A stretch of 64,000 nucleotides of DNA from DASPUH01 sp964518505 (GTDB lineage: Bacteria; Chloroflexota; Limnocylindria; Limnocylindrales; CSP1-4), in the NCBI GenBank assembly GCA_964518505.1, contig CAZFGT010000002.1, positions 1-64,000 on the forward strand. Direction: 5' to 3'. Within the stretch, counting starts at the first letter, position 1. Every line of letters starts with the position of its first letter. The translations under genes and the position numbers were made by a program. Positions 8,487-16,979 of this stretch are shown piece by piece. The notes under the pieces are model-generated. The model was not told the DNA's origin, ran no database searches, and saw only the letters and a program-made list of their open reading frames with translations.

Positions 8487-9554
8487 CTAGGGTCCGCCGC
8501 TGGCGCTGGCGGAGGCGCCGGGGACCGGGATCGTGATCTTGTCGCCGACCTTGATCTTGTTCGGGTCGGTGATCTGCGGGTTGGCCGCCTCGAGCGCAGC
8601 GAGCGTCAGGTGGTAGCGCGCCGCGATCGTGGACAGCAGGTCGCCGGACTTGACCGTGTAGATGAGCGGCGTCGGCCCGACGGCGAGCGTGGGCGCGATC
8701 GATGTCGCCGCGGCGGTGTCGGAGGCGCCGGCCGAGCCGGTCGGGGTCGTCCCACTGTTGCCGGGCAGGAAGCTCGGCAGCAGGAAGAGGGCGACCGCGG
8801 CCACGATGAGGGCCGTGAGCGCCAGGGCGACCGGGGGCACCGACGGCAGCCCGCTGCGCGTCCGGAGGCTGGGGTACAGCTCCTGCCGCCGCGGCCGCTC
8901 CCACGGCGGATTGGTGCCGTCGCTCGGTGGCACGGGTTGGCGTGGCGCAGCGCGCGCCGGCCGCGGACCGGACCCGCCGGTCCGGGTCCCACTGGGCCGG
9001 CCGGCCAGGAACGCCGGAGCATCGGATGCCTCATCGGCGGCCGCCGCTGATCCGCCGGCTGCGGCTGCGGCGGCGGCTGCGGTGCCACCCACGAGCGCGG
9101 CCAGCTCGGCGTGCCCGGCATCGTCGTCGGCCGGCTCAGCAGGCGGGGACTGTTCGCCCGACTCCGGCTCGGCGTCGTCGAAGGCGGCCAGCTGGCCGAT
9201 GTCCCCCCGGGCTGCAGGTGGCGCGTATCGGGAGGTCGAGGCGGCGGGTGGCTGGGTGACCCACGCGCCCGGATCGACCGGCGTCCGCCCCGCCGGCACC
9301 TCCTTGGCGGCGGCCGGATCCGACTCCTTGGCCGCCTCGCGACGGGCCCAGGCCTGGAAGGTCGGGCAGCTCGGGAAGTCGCGCGTCAGGCAGTAGCGCT
9401 CCTGGTGGGCCAGGGCGCGGGGGGCGGGACGCGGCTCGGCGTAGCAGCGATGCCGATGGTCGGGGGCCGTCGAACGCCGCTCGCGATCGTCCTCGAACGC
9501 GACGAAGGGGCAGGCCGGCGGGATCTCGACGGGCTCCACGGCGCGTCCGGTCAT
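8487..9554 (-). CDS. LysM-domain membrane protein with Cys/His-rich N-terminal module
   Basis: The 355-residue protein has three parts. Residues 12-66 form a Cys/His module (C15PF, HRHRC37, HQERYC55L, C63P). A low-complexity acidic and Ala/Pro linker follows, then one transmembrane helix (about 252-278), and a C-terminal LysM domain (about 308-352; YTVKSGDLLSTIAARYHLTL) that should bind peptidoglycan or chitin-like sugars outside the cell. The topology is N-in, LysM-out. I start at the ATG at 9554 because a TATCAT box lies 7 nt upstream. The Cys module may hold zinc or an iron-sulfur cluster; this is inference. Confidence 0.85.
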   Translation of the reverse strand: MTGRAVEPVEIPPACPFVAFEDDRERRSTAPDHRHRCYAEPRPAPRALAHQERYCLTRDFPSCPTFQAWARREAAKESDPAAAKEVPAGRTPVDPGAWVTQPPAASTSRYAPPAARGDIGQLAAFDDAEPESGEQSPPAEPADDDAGHAELAALVGGTAAAAAAAAGGSAAAADEASDAPAFLAGRPSGTRTGGSGPRPARAAPRQPVPPSDGTNPPWERPRRQELYPSLRTRSGLPSVPPVALALTALIVAAVALFLLPSFLPGNSGTTPTGSAGASDTAAATSIAPTLAVGPTPLIYTVKSGDLLSTIAARYHLTLAALEAANPQITDPNKIKVGDKITIPVPGASASASGGP

Positions 9555-9561
9555 CGCAGGC

Positions 9562-9567
9562 ATGATA
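9562..9567 (-). promoter_or_regulatory. -10 box TATCAT of the LysM gene, leaderless type
   Basis: On the reverse strand TATCAT ends 7 nt before the ATG at 9554. It is divergent from the sodN leader. Confidence 0.6.
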
Positions 9568-9658
9568 CCGGCAGCGGTGGGGCTCCGATGCGGGCACAAT
9601 GGCCGACACGACCCCAGGCGAGGCCGCCGGCCCGGCGGCACGCACGAAAGGAGCCCTC

Positions 9659-10153
9659 ATGTCGTTCTCCCGCGTCAAGGACGCCCTCAAGCCACGGCGG
9701 ACCGCGCACGCCCACTGCGACGTGCCGTGCGGCATCTACGATCCCGCCACGGCCCAGCTGGCCGCGCGCACCGTCTCGCGCATGGTCGAACTCATCGGGG
9801 GGATCGGCGGCGGCGAGGTGGAGGACCGCAACAAGTTCGCCCGCTGCGTGGCCGTCAAGGAACAGCACGCCGAACAGGTCAAGCGCGACGTGCAGGTCAT
9901 CTGGAGCGACTACTTCAAGCCGGAACACCTGGCCCAGTTCCCCGAGCTGCACGACCTGACGTGGAAGATCCTCAAGCAGGCCGGCAAGTGCAAGCAGAGC
10001 GTCGACGCCGCGGCCGCCGCGGACCTCGAAGTGCAGGTGGCCCGCTTCGCCGAGATCTTCTGGACGACCAAGAACGCGCCCGTCCACACCATGAAGCCGT
10101 CGGCCGAGGGCGCTCCCAAGAACGCCATCGCGTGGGAGGTCCGCGCCGCCTGA
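9659..10153 (+). CDS. sodN: Nickel superoxide dismutase
   Basis: This 164-residue protein dismutates superoxide with a nickel centre. The nickel hook HCDVPCGIYDP begins at residue 19, after an 18-residue leader that must be removed so that the His amino group can bind nickel. The four-helix remainder fits the family length. An AAGGAG ribosome site sits 5 nt before the ATG; an in-frame ATG at 9599 would add 20 residues but lacks such a site. The next gene, sodX, encodes the presumed maturation protease, 4 nt downstream, so the pair is one operon. Confidence 0.96.
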   Translation: MSFSRVKDALKPRRTAHAHCDVPCGIYDPATAQLAARTVSRMVELIGGIGGGEVEDRNKFARCVAVKEQHAEQVKRDVQVIWSDYFKPEHLAQFPELHDLTWKILKQAGKCKQSVDAAAAADLEVQVARFAEIFWTTKNAPVHTMKPSAEGAPKNAIAWEVRAA

Positions 10154-10157
10154 CCCG

Positions 10158-10571
10158 GTGCGCCGCGTGCGGCGCCGCGCGCTGCGCGTCGGCGCCCTGG
10201 CCCTGGCGCTCCTGGGCGCCCCATGGGTGGGCCGGGTCGTCCGGTCGTGGCCTCACCGGGTCGCCGTCGAGGGGCACAGCATGGCCCCGGCCCTCCACCC
10301 CGGAGATTGGCTCCTCGTCGACCCGCTGGCCTACCGGGATGCCGGCCCGGCGGTCGGCGACATCGTCGTCGCGCCTGACCCCCGTGAGCCGGCCCGCCTC
10401 CTGGTGAAGCGGGTCGGCGACGTCACGGGGGACGGTTCCCTCGAACTGCGGGGGGACTCGCCGGACGCCTCCACCGATTCACGCGCCTTCGGGCCGCTGC
10501 CTGCCTCGGCCGTGACCGGGCGGGCGTGGGCACGCTACTGGCCCCTGGGGCGCATCGGCCGGTTGCGCTGA
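10158..10571 (+). CDS. sodX: Signal-peptidase-like Ni-SOD maturation protease SodX
   Basis: The 137-residue product is an S24/S26-type serine protease related to type I signal peptidase, with an N-terminal hydrophobic anchor (residues 10-25). The catalytic Ser lies in EGHSMAPALHPGD and the Lys in LLVKRVGDV. This short form is known next to nickel SOD genes, where it removes the N-terminal leader of SodN. The GTG start follows the sodN stop by 4 nt. The adjacency makes this role much more likely than general signal peptide cleavage. Confidence 0.9.
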   Translation: MRRVRRRALRVGALALALLGAPWVGRVVRSWPHRVAVEGHSMAPALHPGDWLLVDPLAYRDAGPAVGDIVVAPDPREPARLLVKRVGDVTGDGSLELRGDSPDASTDSRAFGPLPASAVTGRAWARYWPLGRIGRLR

Positions 10572-11540
10572 TCAGGCGGCGGCCGCGACGTGCCGGCCCA
10601 GGTCCTTGATCATGTCGAGGTCGCGGGGCAGGAGGTCCTGCAGCGCGAGACGCTCGACACCGGCCGCCCGGAAGGCGGCCACCTGCTCGAGCACCTGCTC
10701 GGGCGTGCCGAACAGCCACCGCGCCCGCCGGACCGCCAGCCACGCCGCCAGGGCTTCGGGTGTCTCATCGGCGCGTCGCAGCTCGACCATCAGCCGCCCG
10801 AGCCGCTCGGCCACCTCCCCCTCATCGGCCCCCATCAGGACGCCGGTCATGGCCGAGAAGACGATCGTGTCAGGATCACGCCCTTCGGCCACGCAGGCGG
10901 CGCGCAGGGCCTCGCGCACGGCGGCCGCGTCGGCGGGGGTGGCGCTGGAGAGGTTGTACTCGTCGGCGAAGCGGGCCGCCGCGCGCAGGCCGCGTGGCTT
11001 GCCGTTGCCGCCCACGATGAGGTGCGGGTGGCGCCGGCCGTCGCGCCCCGCCGGGGGCCGGTACAGCGAGCCCCGGACCTGCCAGAAGCGCCCCTCGAAG
11101 GTCCAGCCGTCGGGCTCCGTCCAGAGCCCGTGGATGATCTGCAGGGCTTCCTCGAATCGGTCGAAGCGCTCGGCCAGCGGCGGGAAGGGGATGCCCAGCT
11201 GGGCGTGCTCGGCGTCGTTCCAGCCGGCCCCCAGCCCGAGCTCGATGCGACCGCCGCTCATGGCATCGACCGTCGTGACCAGCTTGGCGAGCGGCCCGGG
11301 GAGGCGGAAGGTGACCGGCGAGACGAGCGTCCCCAGGCGGATGCGTCGCGTCTCGCGGGCGAGGCCGGCAAGGACGGCCCAGGCGTCGCTGGTGGGATTG
11401 TCGGATGCGCCAGGGAAACTGGCGTAATGGTCGGAGCGGAGGAGGCCCTCGAAGCCCGCCGCTTCGACCACGCGCGCCACGGCGAGTTGCTCCTCGTAGC
11501 TCAGGCCCTGCTGCGGCTCGAGCATCAGCGCGTAGCGCAT
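10572..11540 (-). CDS. LLM-class F420-dependent oxidoreductase
   Basis: A 322-residue TIM-barrel protein of the luciferase-like monooxygenase family, in the F420-dependent branch. It shows MRYALMLEPQQG at the start, the core GLLRSDHYASF, RRIRLGTLVSPVTFR, and GGRIELGLGAGWNDAEHAQLG. The substrate is unknown. The start is the ATG at 11538-11540, which has a GAGGAGG ribosome site; an upstream in-frame ATG would extend over the operator region. It is divergent from marR, so MarR may also control it. It is one of four LLM enzymes in this window. Confidence 0.88.
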   Translation of the reverse strand: MRYALMLEPQQGLSYEEQLAVARVVEAAGFEGLLRSDHYASFPGASDNPTSDAWAVLAGLARETRRIRLGTLVSPVTFRLPGPLAKLVTTVDAMSGGRIELGLGAGWNDAEHAQLGIPFPPLAERFDRFEEALQIIHGLWTEPDGWTFEGRFWQVRGSLYRPPAGRDGRRHPHLIVGGNGKPRGLRAAARFADEYNLSSATPADAAAVREALRAACVAEGRDPDTIVFSAMTGVLMGADEGEVAERLGRLMVELRRADETPEALAAWLAVRRARWLFGTPEQVLEQVAAFRAAGVERLALQDLLPRDLDMIKDLGRHVAAAA

Positions 11541-11553
11541 CTGGACCTCCTCG

Positions 11554-11600
11554 TGAACCATCAAGGTTGACAGGACCATCCTGACGTGTAGAATGGTTCA
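11554..11600. promoter_or_regulatory. Candidate MarR operator between LLM gene and marR
   Basis: The 8-mer TGAACCAT at 11554-11561 is repeated inverted as ATGGTTCA at 11593-11600, with the second copy overlapping the marR -10 box. A smaller interrupted palindrome TGAACC-ATCAA-GGTTGA (one mismatch) covers 11554-11570. Binding here could repress both divergent genes. Confidence 0.45.
11589..11594 (+). promoter_or_regulatory. -10 box TAGAAT of marR
   Basis: TAGAAT ends 10 nt before the ATG at 11605, giving a leaderless or nearly leaderless marR transcript. It overlaps one arm of the inverted repeat. Confidence 0.5.
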
Positions 11601-11604
11601 TCTC

Positions 11605-12171
11605 ATGGCAACTATTGCCGACCACTCACCATCCACGGCGCCCGATCCCGTCCTGATCGGCGGCGGCGACCTCGATCCCGTCGCCCGGCGTGTCCTCGAC
11701 GAGTTGTCCGATGCCCTCGGCGCGTGGCGCTGCGGCGGCAGCGAACGCCTCGTCCGGGCCGGCGTCAGCATGAGCCATCTGCACGTCATGTGGATCCTCC
11801 AGAGCCACGGCGACCTGTCGATGACCCACCTGGCGGAGATGCTGGATATCTCGCTCTCCAACGCGACGGGCCTCGTGGACCGCATGGAGGAGCGCGGCGT
11901 CATCGACCGCATCCGCGTCCCCGACGACCGACGTATCGTCCTGGTGAGCCTTTCCGATCACGGGCGCGAACTGCTCGCCCAGGTGGACCTGGTGCGCAGC
12001 GATCTCGTGGCGACCGTCCTCCGGCACCTGGATGCAACGCAGCTTGAGGGCCTGTTGCATACACTGGCCGACCTGCGCCAGGCGATGCAGGAGGCCCGCG
12101 CCGCGGGAGAGCTCCCGGTCTTCTCCGCCGACGAACACGCCCACCAGCGTTACCACCCCCAGCCAGCCTGA
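11605..12171 (+). CDS. MarR-family transcriptional regulator
   Basis: The 188-residue protein has the winged-helix core of MarR regulators: a recognition region MTHLAEMLDISLSNATGLVDRMEERG followed by the wing VIDRIRVPDDRRIVLVSLSDHGREL. It should bind DNA as a dimer and release it when a small ligand binds. The MFS exporter gene begins 26 nt downstream, the usual arrangement for a regulator of drug or metabolite export. An in-frame ATG at 11593 is possible, but it overlaps the -10 box. The inverted repeat upstream is the natural operator candidate. Confidence 0.9.
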   Translation: MATIADHSPSTAPDPVLIGGGDLDPVARRVLDELSDALGAWRCGGSERLVRAGVSMSHLHVMWILQSHGDLSMTHLAEMLDISLSNATGLVDRMEERGVIDRIRVPDDRRIVLVSLSDHGRELLAQVDLVRSDLVATVLRHLDATQLEGLLHTLADLRQAMQEARAAGELPVFSADEHAHQRYHPQPA

Positions 12172-12197
12172 CCAGACAGAGGGAGATCACCGACCTG

Positions 12198-13871
12198 ATG
12201 GAAGCCATGCCCCGAGAGGCCGTCGCGTTCGAGCCCGACACGGCTCATGATCCCGCGCTGGGCCTCGACAACCGCACCAAATTCGAGATCCTCTTCGCCG
12301 TCCTGCTGGGCCTCTTCCTGACGGCGCTCGACCAGACCATCGTGGGCCCCGTCCTGCCGCACATCGTGACGGACCTCAAGGGCGCGGACCTCTACACGTG
12401 GGTGGTCACGGCCTACCTCCTGACCAGCACCGTGACGATCCCCGTCTACGGCAAGCTGTCCGACCTCTACGGACGCAAGCCGCTCCTGATGATCGGCATC
12501 GGCATCTTCCTGGTCGGCTCGGCCCTCTCCGGCCTGAGCCAGGAGATGTGGCAGCTGATCCTCTTCCGCGCCATCCAGGGCCTGGGCGCGGGTGCCCTGT
12601 TCCCGATCTCGCTGGCCGTGGTGGGCGACCTGTTCACGCCGGCCGAGCGCGGCAAGTACCAGGGCCTCTTCGGCGCCGTCTTCGGCATCGCCTTCCTGGT
12701 CGGCCCGTTCCTGGGCGGCGTCCTGACCGACAACGTCGGCTGGCACTGGATCTTCTTCGTCAACCTGCCCATCGGCGTCATCGCCCTGGCAGTCATCGCC
12801 CGGTTGCTGCCGACGATCCGGCGCGAGGGTGCCCGCAACAACATCGACATCGCAGGCATCGCCACGCTCACGCTGGCCATCGTGCCGGTCCTCATCGCCC
12901 TGACGCTCGCGGAGAACGGCGACTGGTCGGCGCCCGGTGTCGTCGGCGGGTTCATCGCCGGCGTCGTCTTCCTCGTGCTGTTCATCCTGGCGGAGGTGCG
13001 GGCGGAGGATCCGGTCGTGCCCCTCGAACTGTTCCGCAACCGCACCTTCACCGTGTCGAGCGTGGCCACCTTCCTGGCCAGCTTCGGCTTCGCGGTGGCC
13101 ATCATCTTCTTGCCGCTCTGGTTCCAGGTGGTCCAGGGCGCGTCGACGACCGCCTCCGGCTACGACCTCCTGCCGTTCCTCATCGGGCTGATCTTCAGCT
13201 CGATCGTGACCGGCCAGTTCATCAGTCGCACGGGCCACTACAAGTGGCTGGTGGTCATCGCCATGTTCCTCGTCGCCGGGGGGCTGGCCCTCTTCACCAA
13301 CCTCCGCGCCGACACGCCCACGCCGATCATGTGGGTGTGGATGTTCATCGCCGGCATCGGCGTGGGGCCGTCCTTCGCTGCCTTCACCCTCATCGTGCAG
13401 AACGCCGTGCCGTTCACCCGCCTGGGCACCGCCACGGCCGACCTGACCCTGCTGCGCCAGATCGGCACGTCGGTGGGCCTGACCGTGGGCTTCACGATCT
13501 TCTCCAACAACCTGACCTGGGACCTGCTGCGGTCGCAGATCATCGCCGCGGGTGCACCGGCGGCCTTCGTGCCGACGACCGCCCCGGCCGGCTTCAACAT
13601 CAGCCAGCAGCTGACGCAGGTGGGCGGCGACCCGCTGGGCTCCTTCCTGTCGCAGGTGCCAGCGGCCGCCCAGGCGGCATTCCTGAACGGCTTCCATGGC
13701 GCCTTCTCCATCGCCCTGGCCAACTCCATGTGGGTCGGCGTGGCGGCGGCCGTCGTGGCTGGCTTCTCGACGCTCTTCCTCAAGGAGCTGCCGCTCCGCG
13801 CCACCCACAACCCGACGTCCGAGTTCGCCCGGTCGCGGCCGAGCGGGTCCGCCGCCCCCGCTGCGGACTGA
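12198..13871 (+). CDS. MFS multidrug exporter, DHA2 (14-TM) type
   Basis: This 557-residue integral membrane protein belongs to the EmrB/QacA group of proton-driven drug exporters. Motif A appears as GKLSDLYGRKPLL, the helix-4 RAIQGLGAGALFP motif and the antiporter motif C region GIAFLVGPFLGG follow. About fourteen hydrophobic helices can be counted. It lies in one operon with marR. The ATG at 12198 has only a weak, distant purine stretch, so it may rely on coupling; an ATG three codons later is an alternative. The gene ends before a strong hairpin at 13905. Confidence 0.92.
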   Translation: MEAMPREAVAFEPDTAHDPALGLDNRTKFEILFAVLLGLFLTALDQTIVGPVLPHIVTDLKGADLYTWVVTAYLLTSTVTIPVYGKLSDLYGRKPLLMIGIGIFLVGSALSGLSQEMWQLILFRAIQGLGAGALFPISLAVVGDLFTPAERGKYQGLFGAVFGIAFLVGPFLGGVLTDNVGWHWIFFVNLPIGVIALAVIARLLPTIRREGARNNIDIAGIATLTLAIVPVLIALTLAENGDWSAPGVVGGFIAGVVFLVLFILAEVRAEDPVVPLELFRNRTFTVSSVATFLASFGFAVAIIFLPLWFQVVQGASTTASGYDLLPFLIGLIFSSIVTGQFISRTGHYKWLVVIAMFLVAGGLALFTNLRADTPTPIMWVWMFIAGIGVGPSFAAFTLIVQNAVPFTRLGTATADLTLLRQIGTSVGLTVGFTIFSNNLTWDLLRSQIIAAGAPAAFVPTTAPAGFNISQQLTQVGGDPLGSFLSQVPAAAQAAFLNGFHGAFSIALANSMWVGVAAAVVAGFSTLFLKELPLRATHNPTSEFARSRPSGSAAPAAD

Positions 13872-13904
13872 TCAGCGGCGGCCCCACCGCCCCCACACAG
13901 CCAA

Positions 13905-13930
13905 GAGCCCGGTCCACCCGGACCGGGCTC
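13905..13930 (+). terminator. Intrinsic terminator-like hairpin after the MFS gene
   Basis: A perfect 11-bp stem (GAGCCCGGTCC / GGACCGGGCTC) with an ACCC loop starts 34 nt after the MFS stop codon. Only a weak T-containing tail follows. Confidence 0.6.
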
Positions 13931-14151
13931 GTTCGATTCCTGCGCCAGGGCCCCCATCCTCCCGGCCACCACCGTGGTTGGTGCTAGGTGTGTTCGGGGG
14001 GTCGGTGGACGACCGATCGGCCGCCTGTGACTCGAACTTGAGCGTGGCGGTGATCTCCGTCGAACCTCCCTGGCCCCGAGAGGTCGCGTACCACCAGCAG
14101 GGCTGGTGAGACGGGGAACGGCGCGGCCGCCACCCGCCGAACCCATTTGCC
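13931..14151. other. Intergenic stretch with a terminator-like hairpin for DUF4349
   Basis: No gene is recognised. A 7-bp perfect hairpin (CACCAGC / GCTGGTG, loop AGG) at 14092-14108 lies downstream of the reverse-strand DUF4349 stop and could terminate it. The rest shows no clear coding signal or known RNA. Confidence 0.35.
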
Positions 14152-15141
14152 TCAGGCGGCGCCGGCGTCGGAGGTCGGGGTGAGCGGTCCGCCACCGGGG
14201 CGGCGGGCCATGCGGCGCCGCAGGACCATGAGCGGCAGCCCGACGAAGATCAGCAGGACCAGCAGGAACGGCAGGCCCACGATGCCCAACCAGACGAGGC
14301 CCGTGGCCACGCCCTGGCCGACCTGCAGGAGCTGGGCGACGGCCTGGTCGACCTGCGCGCCCAGGTTCCAGTCGTTGGTCGCGGTCGTGACGGCCACCAC
14401 GGGGGCCTCGAAGCCCACCGTCAGCGTGCCATCGGCCGCCTGCTGCTGGAGGTGCGTCTGCTCGGTCGTGAGCTCCTCGATCTGGCCCTGGACGTTGGTC
14501 AGCTGGCCCTGCACCTCGAGGATGTCGCTGATCTTGGTGGCCTTGGCCATGATGCCCTGGAGGGCGGTCTCGGTGACGCGCAGGTTCTGGATGCGCGCGC
14601 CCAGGTCGATGACCTGGCCGGTGACCTCGGTCGCGTCGGTCTTCTCGCTCAGGACCTTGGTGCCCAGGCCGCGCAGGGCGTTGAGGGCCGCGTCCCACTG
14701 GTCGGCGGGGATGCGGTAGGTGATCGAGGCGACCGGCTGGTCGCCCTTGGCCGACTGCTCTGAGCCGCTGACGTACCCGCCGAAGCCGCTGATGAGCGTG
14801 CGGGCCCGGACGACGGCCGCGTCGACATCGGTGACCTGGAGGTCGAGCGTGCCGGTCTTCACGACGAGCGCCTGCTCGGCCGCGGCAGCCTCGGTGTCCG
14901 AGGTGGTCGTGCCGGTCCCGCCGCCGGTGGCGGATTGCGGGTCTGTGCCGCCGTTGGCGTCGGCGGGCGCCGGCTGGGCGGCCGGCTCGCCTTGGCCAGC
15001 GTCGACCGGGGTGCCCACGTTGCTCAGGGCGGCCCGCTCGGCCGGCGCGGCCGCGCTGGAGCAGGCTGCCACCAGGAGGACGATGACCGCCGCCGAGAGC
15101 ACGGCGGCCGTGCGGCGCGGATGTCCGGATGGGCGGTTCAT
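14152..15141 (-). CDS. DUF4349 lipoprotein
   Basis: The 329-residue protein has a lipoprotein signal with lipobox LLVAAC (Cys about residue 27), a Gly/Ala/Thr-rich linker, a DUF4349 domain (TGTLDLQVTDVDAAVVRARTLI through a helical segment), a predicted coiled coil with RIQNLRVTETAL and EVQGQLTNVQGQIEELTTEQ, and a C-terminal transmembrane helix (GLVWLGIVGLPFLLVLLIFV). The function of the family is unknown; it is surface exposed and tethered at both ends. The ATG at 15141 has a GGGAGG ribosome site 6 nt upstream. It is divergent from the Rieske operon. Confidence 0.88.
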   Translation of the reverse strand: MNRPSGHPRRTAAVLSAAVIVLLVAACSSAAAPAERAALSNVGTPVDAGQGEPAAQPAPADANGGTDPQSATGGGTGTTTSDTEAAAAEQALVVKTGTLDLQVTDVDAAVVRARTLISGFGGYVSGSEQSAKGDQPVASITYRIPADQWDAALNALRGLGTKVLSEKTDATEVTGQVIDLGARIQNLRVTETALQGIMAKATKISDILEVQGQLTNVQGQIEELTTEQTHLQQQAADGTLTVGFEAPVVAVTTATNDWNLGAQVDQAVAQLLQVGQGVATGLVWLGIVGLPFLLVLLIFVGLPLMVLRRRMARRPGGGPLTPTSDAGAA

Positions 15142-15216
15142 GCGAGGCCTCCCGAAGGTGGTGTCACGAGACGATGCTGCCTTGAGGACGCCACGTGCCG
15201 CCTCCCGGTTCCCCGT

Positions 15217-15222
15217 TACCAT
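15217..15222 (+). promoter_or_regulatory. -10 box TACCAT of the Rieske operon, leaderless type
   Basis: TACCAT ends 6 nt before the ATG at 15229; no ribosome site is present. Confidence 0.6.
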
Positions 15223-15228
15223 GCGGCC

Positions 15229-15744
15229 ATGCCCCGTGTGACCGAGCCGGCCGCCACGATGCCCGTTGCGGTCGTGGTCATGCCCATCCCCTCCGGACTC
15301 CAGGCGATCGGCACCCAGCACCGGCCGTTCGAGCCGGTCCTGCCGGTCCAGGACCTGCCGATGGGCGCCATGCGCCGCGTCACGCGCGGCGACTTGGACG
15401 TCCTGGTGGCCTACACCTCGTGCGGCCTGGTCGCCGTCGACGACCGCTGTCCGCACATGTCGGCGCCCCTGTCGCTCGGCGTGCTCGAGGACTGCATCGT
15501 GGGCTGCCCGCTGCACAGCGGCCGATTCGACCTGGCCAGCGGTGGCGTGGTGCAGTTCCCGACCACGGGCGGCCTCGATGCGGAGGGTGGCTACCATCCC
15601 ACGTGGAGTCCGCCGGACCGCGAGGCACGGCCGGAGCCGACGGATCTCAAGGCCCGCGCGCGAGCGGCCACCCGCATCAGGCGGCTGCGCTACTACCCCT
15701 TGCGCGTCCGCGAGGGGGTCATCGAGCTGGCGTGGCCGGCATGA
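15229..15744 (+). CDS. Rieske 2Fe-2S ferredoxin-like protein
   Basis: A 171-residue soluble protein with one Rieske domain. The cluster ligands are C74-x-H76 in DDRCPHMSAPLS and C93-xx-H96 in VGCPLHSGRFD. The extra N-terminal 45 residues and C-terminal 55 residues are not typical of bare ferredoxins. It overlaps the next gene, a Rieske oxygenase, by ATGA, so it is likely the electron donor for that enzyme or a partner protein. No ferredoxin reductase is present nearby. Confidence 0.88.
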   Translation: MPRVTEPAATMPVAVVVMPIPSGLQAIGTQHRPFEPVLPVQDLPMGAMRRVTRGDLDVLVAYTSCGLVAVDDRCPHMSAPLSLGVLEDCIVGCPLHSGRFDLASGGVVQFPTTGGLDAEGGYHPTWSPPDREARPEPTDLKARARAATRIRRLRYYPLRVREGVIELAWPA

Positions 15745-16979
15745 GCGGCCCCAACGGCAGCGGTCCCCTCTTCACGCCCCAGGAGATCGCAGCCGTGCGA
15801 CGACCGTTCCGCGCTGCGTCGCTCCTGCCCGCACGTGCCTACCACGACCAGGCGATCTGGGACTTCGAGCGCGAGCAGTGGTTCTTCACGGACTGGGTCT
15901 GCGTGGGACGCGAGGAGGACGTGGCCGCGCCCGGTACCTACCAGCGGATGGACGTCCAGGGCGAGGACGTGGTGCTGGTGCGGGCCCGTGACGGCGTCCT
16001 GCGGGCCTTCTACAACGTGTGCCGCCACCGCGGGACCTGCATCGTGGAGCCGGCGTCCGGTAGCGCCCCACGGTTCCAGTGCCCCTACCACGCCTGGATC
16101 TACGATCTGGACGGGACCCTGGTGCGGGCCAGGCACACGGACGACCTGGCCGATTTCCGCCTCGAGGACTTCGGGCTCACCCCGATCCGTCTGGCGACGT
16201 GGCAGGGCTTCATCTTCCTCTGCTTCAGCGAGCAGACGCCCCCGCTCGAGGCCTACATGGGCGACTGGTTCGAGCACCACGCCGGCTTCGAGCGCGACTA
16301 TGCCAGCCTGCGCCGGGCGGCGCGCCTGGAGTACGACGTGGCGGCCAACTGGAAGATCGTGGCCGAGAACTACTCCGAGTGCTACCACTGCCCGGGCGTC
16401 CATCCGCTGCTCAACCAGCTGACGCCGTACGACCAGGGCGAGGACTTCTTCCCCCGGGGGCCATGGAAGGGCGGCTGGATGCTCTTCGCCGACGGCTTCC
16501 AGACGATGTCGATGGACGGCGACCGCCACGGCCGCCCGCTGCTGCCGCACACGACGGCGGTCGATGCCCGCCGCATCTACTACTACATCCTGTGGCCCAA
16601 CCTCATCGTCAGCGTCCATCCCGACTACGTCCTGACGCACCAGGCCTGGCCCGACGGGCCGGAGCGGACCCGGGTCGTGTGCGACCTGTACGTCCATGCC
16701 AACGACGTGGGTGCCGTATCGGTCAGCGACGCGGTCGAGTTCTGGGACCTGACCAACCGGCAGGACTACCACGTCGTCGAGCTCCAGCAGCGGGGCACGC
16801 GCTCGCGGAGCTGGGTCGCCGGACGCTTCTCCAACCAGGAGGCGGCCGTCCACGCCTTCGACCTGATGGTCATGGACCGCTACGCCCAGGACGGCCGTCA
16901 CACGGAGCGCGAGGCCAACACCAGGGTCGAGCGGCCGCCCCGAACCCGAACGGCGCGCGCCGGCGTAACACCCCCATGA
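15741..16979 (+). CDS. Rieske non-heme iron oxygenase, alpha subunit
   Basis: The 412-residue enzyme has an N-terminal Rieske domain (C94-R-H96 and C114-xx-H117 in FQCPYHAWIYD) and a C-terminal catalytic domain with the mononuclear iron site NWKIVAENYSECYHCPGVH, giving His216 and His221, with the acidic ligand likely in the later FWDLTNRQDYH segment. It resembles choline/carnitine/GbcA-type and related aromatic-ring oxygenases; the substrate cannot be told. It is translationally coupled to the Rieske ferredoxin gene before it and overlaps the small membrane protein gene after it by 4 nt. Confidence 0.9.
   Translation: MSGPNGSGPLFTPQEIAAVRRPFRAASLLPARAYHDQAIWDFEREQWFFTDWVCVGREEDVAAPGTYQRMDVQGEDVVLVRARDGVLRAFYNVCRHRGTCIVEPASGSAPRFQCPYHAWIYDLDGTLVRARHTDDLADFRLEDFGLTPIRLATWQGFIFLCFSEQTPPLEAYMGDWFEHHAGFERDYASLRRAARLEYDVAANWKIVAENYSECYHCPGVHPLLNQLTPYDQGEDFFPRGPWKGGWMLFADGFQTMSMDGDRHGRPLLPHTTAVDARRIYYYILWPNLIVSVHPDYVLTHQAWPDGPERTRVVCDLYVHANDVGAVSVSDAVEFWDLTNRQDYHVVELQQRGTRSRSWVAGRFSNQEAAVHAFDLMVMDRYAQDGRHTEREANTRVERPPRTRTARAGVTPP

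Noticed and set aside
12150..13808. 552-codon reverse frame opposite the MFS exporter
   Set aside because: Highly charged shadow sequence opposite hydrophobic helices; the forward protein is a complete DHA2 transporter.
13931..14151. Small genes in the MFS-DUF4349 intergenic region
   Set aside because: Frames on both strands lack a ribosome site, -10 box or family features; only a hairpin is supported.
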